From assembly GCF_014697355.1 (NCBI RefSeq), contig NZ_JACJRQ010000022.1:79460-143459 (forward strand): a stretch of DNA of 64,000 bases, written 5' to 3'. The position numbers were made by a program, and so were the translations under genes. Shown piece after piece: positions 53,137-60,069 of this stretch. This DNA comes from Nostoc calcicola FACHB-3891. GTDB lineage: Bacteria > Cyanobacteriota > Cyanobacteriia > Cyanobacteriales > Nostocaceae. Position 1 is the stretch's first letter. Each line of letters begins with the position of its first letter. The notes beneath the pieces were generated by a model that did not search any database, had not been told where the DNA came from, and saw only the letters and a program-made list of their open reading frames with translations.

Positions 53137-55014
53137 ATGGCGCTCATAGTTCAGAAATTCGGTGGTACATCTGTCGGTTCAGTCGAACGCATTCAAGCTG
53201 TTGCAGTGCGCGTCTGCAAAACTGTCAAAGCTGGAAACTCTGTAGTTGTAGTGGTTTCGGCAATGGGCAAAACCACTGATGGACTCGTAAAACTAGCTAA
53301 TGAGATTTCGCCAAATCCTAGCCGCCGGGAAATGGATATGCTACTTTCCACCGGCGAACAAGTCACCATTGCTTTACTCAGTATGGCGTTGCAGGAACTC
53401 GGACAACCAGCAATTTCCATGACTGGCGCTCAGGTAGGAATTGTTACCGAAGCAGAACACAGCCGCGCTCGGATTTTGCATATTGAAACTACTCGCCTAA
53501 CTCGCCACATCAAAGCAGGTAAAGTAGTTGTAGTAGCTGGTTTTCAAGGCATATCCAGCGCTGGAGAAATGGAAATTACGACTTTGGGGCGTGGTGGTTC
53601 TGACACTTCAGCAGTAGCTCTAGCAGCAGCATTACAAGCAAATTTTTGTGAAATTTATACAGACGTTCCAGGGATTTTAACTACAGACCCCCGCTTGGTT
53701 CCCGAAGCTCAGTTGATGGATGCCATCACCTGCAATGAAATGCTAGAACTAGCTAGCTTGGGGGCAAAAGTGTTGCATCCGCGAGCTGTGGAAATTGCTC
53801 GTAATTACGGTGTTCCCCTTGTAGTCAGATCTAGCTGGACAGATCAGCCAGGTACTTGGGTGACATCAGCTAAACCCCAAGGGCGATCGCTCATCAATCT
53901 CGAAATTGCCCGTCCAGTAGATCATGTAGAATTTGACACAGACCAAGCAAAGGTTGCTTTGTTGCGCGTACCCGATAAACCAGGTGTAGCAGCAAGGTTA
54001 TTTAGCGAAATTGCTCGCCAAAAAGTAGATGTAGATTTGATTATTCAGTCAATTCACGAAGGTAATAGTAATGACATTGCATTTACCGTGACCACACCGA
54101 TTTTAAAACGAGCCGAAGCAGTAGCAGCAGCGATCGCCCCAGCCCTGAGGAATCCATCCAACCCCAAATCTGACGAAGCTGAGGTAATGGTAGAACGTAA
54201 CATTGCCAAAGTCAGCATCGCAGGCGCAGGTATGATTGGGCGTCCCGGTGTAGCTGCCAAGATGTTCGCCACCTTAGCCGAAGCTGGCGTGAATATTCAA
54301 ATGATTTCCACCAGCGAAGTCAAAGTAAGTTGTGTAGTCGATGCAGGAGAATGCGATCGCGCCGTTACTGCACTTCGTAGCGCCTTTGAGATTGAAGCAG
54401 GAGAAGCAAAAAGAGATGAGGGAGATGAGGAAGCAAGGGGAGATGAGGGAGTAGGAAGAGACAAATTAATTCTCTTATCCCCCTCATCCCCCTCATCCCC
54501 CCATCACCCTCCCGTTCGCGGCGTCGCCTTGGACTTAAACCAAGCGCGTCTTGCTATTCGCCAATTACCAGATCGTCCAGGAATGGCGGCAAAGTTGTTT
54601 GGATTATTAGCGCAGCACAACATCAGCGTTGATATGATTATTCAATCTCAGCGTTGTCGGGTAATTGATGGTGTTCCCCGGCGGGATATTGCTTTTACAG
54701 TTTCGCGGATCGATGGAGAAAATGCAAAAAAACTGCTCACTCAAGTAGCAGCAGAATTGGGATGGGGTGAAGTTGTTTTAGATAGTGCGATCGCTAAAGT
54801 GAGTATTGTCGGTACAGGTATGGTAGGACAACCAGGCGTTGCCGCTAAAATGTTTGAAGCCTTAGCCCAACAACAAATCAATATTCAAATGATTGCCACT
54901 TCAGAAATCAAAATTAGCTGTGTCGTGGCACAAGATCGAGGTGTTAAAGCTTTACAAGCTATTCATAACGCCTTTGGACTGGCTGGTAGTGAGAAATTTG
55001 TTGTCCCAGCGTAA
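53137..55014 (+). CDS. lysC: Aspartate kinase with four ACT domains and repeat-derived linker
   Basis: A 625-residue aspartokinase that phosphorylates aspartate, the first step to lysine, threonine, methionine and isoleucine. Kinase domain: VQKFGGTSVGSVERIQ, VVVVVSAMGKTTDGL, TTLGRGGSDTSAVALAAAL and LTTDPRLVPEA. Regulatory region: four ACT domains as in other cyanobacterial enzymes (DKPGVAARLFSEIAR, GRPGVAAKMFATLAEAGVNI, DRPGMAAKLFGLLAQHNISV, GQPGVAAKMFEALAQQQINI). Between ACT pairs, residues about 424-465 (KRDEGDEEARGDEGVGRDK, LLSPSSPSSPHHPP) are encoded at 54406-54528 by GGGAGATGAGG and CCCTCATCC repeats. Other cyanobacterial LysC proteins have a shorter linker there to my knowledge. Confidence 0.94.
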   Translation: MALIVQKFGGTSVGSVERIQAVAVRVCKTVKAGNSVVVVVSAMGKTTDGLVKLANEISPNPSRREMDMLLSTGEQVTIALLSMALQELGQPAISMTGAQVGIVTEAEHSRARILHIETTRLTRHIKAGKVVVVAGFQGISSAGEMEITTLGRGGSDTSAVALAAALQANFCEIYTDVPGILTTDPRLVPEAQLMDAITCNEMLELASLGAKVLHPRAVEIARNYGVPLVVRSSWTDQPGTWVTSAKPQGRSLINLEIARPVDHVEFDTDQAKVALLRVPDKPGVAARLFSEIARQKVDVDLIIQSIHEGNSNDIAFTVTTPILKRAEAVAAAIAPALRNPSNPKSDEAEVMVERNIAKVSIAGAGMIGRPGVAAKMFATLAEAGVNIQMISTSEVKVSCVVDAGECDRAVTALRSAFEIEAGEAKRDEGDEEARGDEGVGRDKLILLSPSSPSSPHHPPVRGVALDLNQARLAIRQLPDRPGMAAKLFGLLAQHNISVDMIIQSQRCRVIDGVPRRDIAFTVSRIDGENAKKLLTQVAAELGWGEVVLDSAIAKVSIVGTGMVGQPGVAAKMFEALAQQQINIQMIATSEIKISCVVAQDRGVKALQAIHNAFGLAGSEKFVVPA

Positions 55015-55140
55015 TCAATGCCAAGTCTTCAACTGCACACACAGCAGAATTGAGAATTCTGAAGTAATATCAAGTTCGCTTAGGGGCTTCCAAAAAATAA
55101 ATCATTCCAAATTATTTGTACATTTCCAGGGAAGCACAGT

Positions 55141-55497
55141 TGTCATTGGTGTCAACTTAAGCTGCAAATAGCTTCACTGTTGGCTTTATAACCCGCCAAG
55201 AAATAAATTTCTTGGCTTTTAGCTCAAGTCTACTAAAGTAGACTAAAAATTTTTGGAGATATTTTAGTCATCTGAAGATGACTTTTGCTATGAGCAAGGA
55301 ACTTCAGTTCCTTGCGGGACATAAGTAAGTCGGTGCAATAAAACCAAACTGTGTAAAGAAAAGTAAATCAGGCTTAAACTCTTTCTCCCCCTGCTCCCTG
55401 CCCCCTGCCCCCTCCCCCCAGCAAGAACTGCGTTACCCCAACAATAATTATTTACGCCAACCTACTTAAGTTTCACGTTAAGTTGACACCAATGACA
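55141..55497. mobile_element. 357-bp non-autonomous element with perfect 20-bp terminal inverted repeats
   Basis: TGTCATTGGTGTCAACTTAA at 55141-55160 is the exact complement of 55478-55497. The insert interrupts the surrounding AGGGACTTCC element. Comparison with the intact copy suggests clean insertion at GCACAG/CTATG-type sequence; a target duplication is not clear. It has no transposase frame, so it would need a transposase in trans. It contains four consecutive perfect hairpins (55195-55315) and a TAAGTAGGT-ended block (55321-55471). Confidence 0.7.
55195..55315. other. Four consecutive perfect hairpins inside the nested element
   Basis: GCCAAGAAAT/ATTTCTTGGC (55195-55216), AGTCTACT/AGTAGACT (55227-55244), AGTCATCT/AGATGACT (55266-55283) and GCAAGGAACT/AGTTCCTTGC (55294-55315). 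Each has perfect arms of 8-10 bp with two bases in the middle. They could be a structured RNA or a protein recognition region for mobilisation. Confidence 0.65.
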
Positions 55498-55600
55498 GCT
55501 ATGCTACCCTAAGATGGGATATTTTTTTCATTGGAAGTCCCTTAATCGACGTTATATAAAACTTACTCAATTAGCAATCAATCTACTTTTTCTACAACGC

Positions 55601-56479
55601 CTATTTATTTTTGACATGCCATTTTTCTATCATGGCTATTAGTTCCGAAATTTCCCGTTCACCACGCCAAACTAAATCAAGCTTTTTAAGTTGTTCAAGG
55701 TTAATACCACCGTCTTCATCAGTAATTTGATGATATTTTGTATCTCCCATTGCTGCTAATAAATCTTTAAAAATAATCAGCTCATCAAACTGAGGATTTT
55801 CCTCTGGATCGTTGAGGATTAACATTGCTCGTTCTTCGGGTAATCCTTGGAGAATACTCACAAGAAATCGTGTAGGAAAGTCTGCATCCTGAAGTTGAGG
55901 ATGACGCGACACTAACCCAGCCACTAGTACTCCCAGATAAGCCGCTGCTTGAGAATTACTGAATACCTGCATCTTTTGGATGGCAATTTCAGTCAAATTG
56001 CTAAAAAACGCACACCCCAACTGCTGTTCAATAGCAATAACTCGATCTTCGACTAACAAGGGTTCTAACTGTGCTTCAAATAAGGACTTACGTTCCTGTG
56101 GCACTTGGCACAGTAAGATTTCCTTGGCGCGATCGCCTATAATAAGTCTGCCATCAGATCCAAAGCTGAAATCTTTGCCCGGTTCTAAACCACCGCTTAA
56201 AAGTATTTGAAAAACGTTACTTTGGGCTTTTTCCTCCATCTGTTCATATTGCGCTTGCCCAAGAAAAATTCGACAAAACCAACGATGGCTGTCAGAGTCG
56301 CATTCTGGCATTACCTCGTTAACAATCAAATTAGTTAACTTTTCTGTTCCTACAACTGTTTGCCACTGTGTAATTAGGCTAGTAATAGCAGCTATGTCAC
56401 GATAACTCAGCGCCTTGAGCAATTGACGCTTTATAGTAGCTAATCTATCTTTATTTTGACCAAATTTGTTGATTTTCAA
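55601..56479 (-). CDS. Hypothetical 292-residue protein
   Basis: Not recognised. Mostly helical and soluble (LATIKRQLLKALSYRDIAAI, SLFEAQLEPLLVEDRVIAIE, QAAAYLGVLVAGLVSRHPQL). It has a short Gly-containing segment (LSGGLEPGKDFSFGSDGRLI). Single Cys residues are scattered (MPECDSDSHRWFCRIF). No signal peptide or membrane helix. It lies between the nested element locus and the TAAGTAGGT element at 56517. Possibly Nostocales-specific. Confidence 0.6.
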   Translation of the reverse strand: MKINKFGQNKDRLATIKRQLLKALSYRDIAAITSLITQWQTVVGTEKLTNLIVNEVMPECDSDSHRWFCRIFLGQAQYEQMEEKAQSNVFQILLSGGLEPGKDFSFGSDGRLIIGDRAKEILLCQVPQERKSLFEAQLEPLLVEDRVIAIEQQLGCAFFSNLTEIAIQKMQVFSNSQAAAYLGVLVAGLVSRHPQLQDADFPTRFLVSILQGLPEERAMLILNDPEENPQFDELIIFKDLLAAMGDTKYHQITDEDGGINLEQLKKLDLVWRGEREISELIAMIEKWHVKNK

Positions 56480-56516
56480 TCTTTTATATGGAGTTATGGA
56501 TAATTCAATTCGCCAT

Positions 56517-56641
56517 TTAAGTAAGTTGCCACAATCAAAGTATGTAAAGAAAAATGAACTAAATTAAAACCCTCTTCCCCCCTGCTTCCTAGCTTTTGCC
56601 CGAACTCAACGAGAATACTCATACCGACCTACTTATTACCG
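56517..56641. mobile_element. 125-bp TAAGTAGGT-ended element
   Basis: Left end TAAGTAAGTTGCCACAA and right end complementary to GGTAATAAGTAGGTCGGTAT form imperfect inverted repeats. Internal TATGTAAAGAAAAATGAACT is shared with GTGTAAAGAAAAGTAAATCA in the 55321-55471 block, followed in both by a pyrimidine-rich stretch. Two copies define the family. Confidence 0.55.
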
Positions 56642-57009
56642 CACTTCCAGATCGGATGTCATGAGTGTGAATGCTGAAGAATCAACATTAAAGTAACCCC
56701 TTTATATCTTTACTTATTGTTCATAGTTTAGTTTAATGTAAAAATGTTACTTAAATTTGGTGATATACAACAGTAAATAATGTTTAATAGTTTTTTGAGA
56801 GATAAAAATAAAATTAGCAATATGTATTATTAGCGTAATATACAGAGCTTTACATGCCATTTTGGCATTAACCTTTTTTCTTTCGACAAATGTTTTATTT
56901 TAAAATAACCAGTAATAACACTTACACTGGAAGTAGGTCTGTGGGAATGAACAAAATTATGTTAAAAAATGTAAATAGACTTAAAACCCTTACCAATGGA
57001 GGATGAAAA

Positions 57010-57042
57010 ATGAAAAAGCGCAAACTCTCTTACGTTCCTTAG
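57010..57042 (+). CDS. Possible ten-residue leader peptide
   Basis: ATG at 57010 with GGAGG seven bases before it encodes MKKRKLSYVP and stops at TAG. It lies about 120 bases before the kinase-TPR gene. The strong ribosome binding site is the only support; a second ATG overlaps the box in another frame (MKNEKAQTLLRSLGV). It may be a uORF, a remnant or chance. Confidence 0.25.
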   Translation: MKKRKLSYVP

Positions 57043-57164
57043 GTGTCTAGTAGAGAGGTTTAGAAGCATCAGAACTTTGTAAGAGATGACAGCCCCCACT
57101 AGTTAGCTGTAATTGCGCCGACTTCCTTAATCAAATAATTAAATATAATATTATATTTGTATTG

Positions 57165-59237
57165 ATGAACAGTCATTTTGGCGACAGAAGCTACCGAATA
57201 CTAAAAGTTTTGAATGATCGGGAGAAAACGAAAACCCATCTAGTTGAAGATGCGAATCTTCCTGAGAGTAAATTTATCGTCAAGCAGTTACGTTATTCTA
57301 ATAGCAATACCCAAAATTTAAGAATTTTATCCCGCTTGTTTAACGCCAAAGCAGCAATTTTACAAAAACTAGCCCAGGAACACGACCAAATCCAAAAACT
57401 GATTGCTTGTTTTGAAGAAAATGAAGAATTTTATATTATCAAAGAATTTATTCCTGGGTTGCCTTTAACTGATGAAATTTTACCAGGACAACCTCTAAAA
57501 GAAGACCAAGTAATTAGTCTTTTATCAGAAATCTTAGAAATTTTGGTATTTATACATAGCAATGGTGTGATTCATCAAAATATTAAACCAGCAAATATTA
57601 TTCGCCGAGAATCAGATAAAAAGTTTGTTTTGGTTGACTTTAACACTGTGAATGAAGCCATCAATACTACCGTTGAAAATATTGAATATCTACCCGAAGA
57701 ACAGATTAAGGGTAACCTGAAATACAACAGTGATATCTATGCGTTAGGTATAGTTGCGATCGCCGCACTTCTTGGTTTACCAACAAACGAAATATCTAAA
57801 CTGCGGAGTCAGAAAAATCAGCTAACAGGTGAAATTATTTGGCAAAATAAAATTTTAAAATTTAACAAGAAACTAGTAAAAATTATTAATAAAATGGTAC
57901 GCGTTGATTATCGAAAACGCTATCAGTATGCAACTGAAGTTTTAGACGATTTGAAAAAGTTGGCAAATATTGAATATCAACAGCAAAACCAGCATCAAAA
58001 ACAATTATTCTTAATGATGACGGGGATAGCTAGTTGTGCCACACTTGGTGTTATGACGTGGTTTTTCCAGTTGCCAAAATCTGAAAGTAATCCTCAACAA
58101 AAATTATATCAAGAGGGAGTAAATAAATATGATGCAGGAAACTATGAAGCAGCAGTAAAAGATTTTAGTCAGTTGATTGAATTAGAGCCGCAAAATGCTT
58201 TGGCTTATAATAAGCGAGGCGATGCTTATTATCGGTTAGGAGACTATGAGCAAGCACAAGCAGACTCTAGTCAAGCAATTTTGCTCAATCCTCAAGATGC
58301 TAATGCGTATTATGACCGAGCATTTGCTTTGTATGAATTAGGCAACTATAAAGAAGCGATCGCAAACTATACCGAAGCGATTAAATTAAATTCTCAGGAT
58401 GCATACGCTTATTATGGCAGGGGATTAGCCCGCGTTCAACTTAAAGATAATAAAGGGGCACTTGGAGATTTTACCAAAGCGATCGCCATCAAAGCTCAAT
58501 ATACCGAAGCCTACTTACAACGAGGTATTCTCCGCCGTCGCCTCAGACTCAGACAAGCAGCAATCCAAGATTTTGATACAATCATTAAGATTAATCCCAG
58601 TGATGCCAAAGCCTATTATCAAAGGGGTTTAACTCAAGTTATTAATAAGCAAAAAAATGCAGGCATTCAAGATTATTCAGATGCAATTAACATCAATCCC
58701 AAATATATAGAAGCTTATCTGAATCGTGGTGATGTTTACAGCGATTTAGGAAACAAAATAGAAGCTACTGAAGATTACAACAAAATTTTACAACTCGATC
58801 CAAAATTTATTGCTGCTTACATCCACAGAGGTATTCACCGCTTTTCTTTTGGAGATTATAAAGGCGCTATTCAAGATTACACCGAAGCACTAAAACTAGA
58901 TCCTAATGATGCAGCGGCTTACAATAACCGTGGTAACGCTTATCTTGAACTGGGAAATAAGAAAGCTGCAAATCAGGATTATTCACAAGCGATCGCCATC
59001 GATCCTAACAATGCCTTAGCCTATTATAATCGGGGCGTAATTCGCGCCAAGCAGAAAAATAAACAAGGAGCGATCGCAGATTTCAAAAAAGCTGGAAAAC
59101 TATTCCAACAGCAAGACGAAAAAGATAGTTATCAAGACGCCCAAAGGGAAATTGCAATTCTGCAAAACAAGTCAGCAGGAGCAAAAACTACTCGTCCCAA
59201 GTCTGGGAAAAGAGAAAAAAAAGTGAGTGGAGAGTAG
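57165..59237 (+). CDS. Predicted Ser/Thr pseudokinase with TPR repeats
   Basis: A 690-residue protein. Residues about 10-270 have a Hanks-type kinase fold with ATP-lysine K40 (FIVKQL), hinge IIKEFIPGLPL and the APE-like/regulatory helices (SDIYALGIVAIAALLG). However the glycine loop is lost (VLNDREKTKTHLV), the catalytic-loop HRD is HQN (VIHQNIKPANII: Asn139 for Asp) and DFG is DFN. A membrane helix follows (about 285-303, MMTGIASCATLGVMTWFF). Then about ten TPR units to residue 660 (NALAYNKRGDAYYRLGDYEQ, AAAYNNRGNAYLELGNKKAA). The kinase is therefore probably inactive and serves as a scaffold, with the TPRs in the periplasm or lumen. ATG 57165 preferred to TTG 57162. Confidence 0.82.
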   Translation: MNSHFGDRSYRILKVLNDREKTKTHLVEDANLPESKFIVKQLRYSNSNTQNLRILSRLFNAKAAILQKLAQEHDQIQKLIACFEENEEFYIIKEFIPGLPLTDEILPGQPLKEDQVISLLSEILEILVFIHSNGVIHQNIKPANIIRRESDKKFVLVDFNTVNEAINTTVENIEYLPEEQIKGNLKYNSDIYALGIVAIAALLGLPTNEISKLRSQKNQLTGEIIWQNKILKFNKKLVKIINKMVRVDYRKRYQYATEVLDDLKKLANIEYQQQNQHQKQLFLMMTGIASCATLGVMTWFFQLPKSESNPQQKLYQEGVNKYDAGNYEAAVKDFSQLIELEPQNALAYNKRGDAYYRLGDYEQAQADSSQAILLNPQDANAYYDRAFALYELGNYKEAIANYTEAIKLNSQDAYAYYGRGLARVQLKDNKGALGDFTKAIAIKAQYTEAYLQRGILRRRLRLRQAAIQDFDTIIKINPSDAKAYYQRGLTQVINKQKNAGIQDYSDAININPKYIEAYLNRGDVYSDLGNKIEATEDYNKILQLDPKFIAAYIHRGIHRFSFGDYKGAIQDYTEALKLDPNDAAAYNNRGNAYLELGNKKAANQDYSQAIAIDPNNALAYYNRGVIRAKQKNKQGAIADFKKAGKLFQQQDEKDSYQDAQREIAILQNKSAGAKTTRPKSGKREKKVSGE

Positions 59238-59428
59238 GGCATTAGGCATGGGAAGAGGCAGGGGGCATAGGAGGTGTGGGAGGATGGGGAAGAAATCTTT
59301 CCCCCCTCTCTCCCCAAACTCCCTCATCCCCCTCATCCCCTTTTTGTTGACATTAGCAACCCCCTATATGGTATATTTCATGGCGTTATGCTAGGATATC
59401 TAGCCTAAAACCAAAGAGTTGCCAACCG
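59238..59428. repeat. Low-complexity spacer before the thioredoxin-like gene
   Basis: GGGGCATAGGAGGTGTGGGAGG and CTCCCTCATCCCC-type units lie in inverted arrangement at 59256-59345. Confidence 0.65.
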
Positions 59429-59752
59429 ATGAGTTTAGCTGTAATTAAGTTTTCTTCTGAAGAGTGCGGCATATGCCACAAAATGTCTTTTTATGACAAA
59501 AAGGTGGCTGAAGAACTGGGTTTAGAATTTATCGATGTCAAAATGCAGGATACAGCTGCTTACCGCAAGTATCGCAAGATTTTATTGACTCAGTATCCTG
59601 ACAAATCAGAAATGGGATGGCCTACTTACATCGTTTGCAATTCTCCAGAAGGAGAATTTCAGATTGTGGGTGAGGTAAAAGGAGGTCATCCCAAAGGGGA
59701 ATTTAGAAGCCGTCTCCAAGAGGTTCTAGATTCTACATCTAGTCAGAATTAA
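59429..59752 (+). CDS. Thioredoxin-like protein with CGIC motif
   Basis: A 107-residue single-domain thioredoxin fold. VIKFSSEECGICHKMSFYDK contains a CGIC redox motif in place of WCGPC, followed by LEFIDVKMQD, the cis-Pro segment MGWPTYIVCN and a C-terminal helix. The CGIC motif suggests a reductase or oxidoreductase for a specific partner rather than general thioredoxin. No signal peptide, so cytosolic. Its 3' end overlaps the convergent small OB-like gene by 14 bases. Confidence 0.82.
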   Translation: MSLAVIKFSSEECGICHKMSFYDKKVAEELGLEFIDVKMQDTAAYRKYRKILLTQYPDKSEMGWPTYIVCNSPEGEFQIVGEVKGGHPKGEFRSRLQEVLDSTSSQN

Positions 59753-59972
59753 TTACCTCAAAAGATTTAACCTCCAGGACAGGGCCAATCATGGCTGCTG
59801 TTAGAACATCTTCACGCACCTTTCCTTTAACCTTTGCTTTTTGTCCAGCTTTGAGTAAGTCTTTATCAGCCCCTCTGAGGATTTCGTAAGTAACGCCCTC
59901 TTCTGTAACTAATGCCCATGCGCCTGGACCAATGTCACGGTGTTGAACTGTACCTGTAAGTGTAATGCTCAT
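59739..59972 (-). CDS. Small OB-fold-like hypothetical protein
   Basis: A 77-residue protein of alternating strands (SITLTGTVQHRDIGPGAWAL, KAGQKAKVKGKVREDVLTAA, PVLEVKSFEVI), which resembles a small OB or SH3-like barrel. It is conserved as a small protein in cyanobacteria to my knowledge. The start at 59972 is preferred; the longer frame upstream runs through a CTACTCCC repeat. It overlaps the thioredoxin-like gene tail to tail. Confidence 0.65.
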   Translation of the reverse strand: MSITLTGTVQHRDIGPGAWALVTEEGVTYEILRGADKDLLKAGQKAKVKGKVREDVLTAAMIGPVLEVKSFEVINSD

Positions 59973-60069
59973 AATATAGTGCTGAGTAATGAGTGGGGAG
60001 TAGGGAGTAGGGAGTAGGGAATAGGGAATTATAAGACTTCTTCCCTGATTCCCACTCCCCACTTCCCTT

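Larger units (their letters stand above)
55080..55544. mobile_element. AGGGACTTCC element split by a nested insertion
   Basis: 55080-55139 matches the left part and 55499-55544 the right part of the intact element at 49107-49211: GGGGCTTCCAAAAAATAAAT and ATTATTTGTACATTT on the left, TGCTACCCTAAGATGGGATA and TTGGAAGTCCCTTA on the right. The 357 bases between are a separate element. Confidence 0.7.
56480..57164. other. Promoter region of the kinase-TPR gene
   Basis: About 685 bases without a standard gene: the TAAGTAAGT-ended element (56517-56641), then A+T-rich DNA. At 57000-57043 a GGAGG is followed by a ten-codon frame (MKKRKLSYVP, ATG at 57010), which could be a leader peptide. ATATAATATTATATTTG lies just before the gene start. 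Confidence 0.5.
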
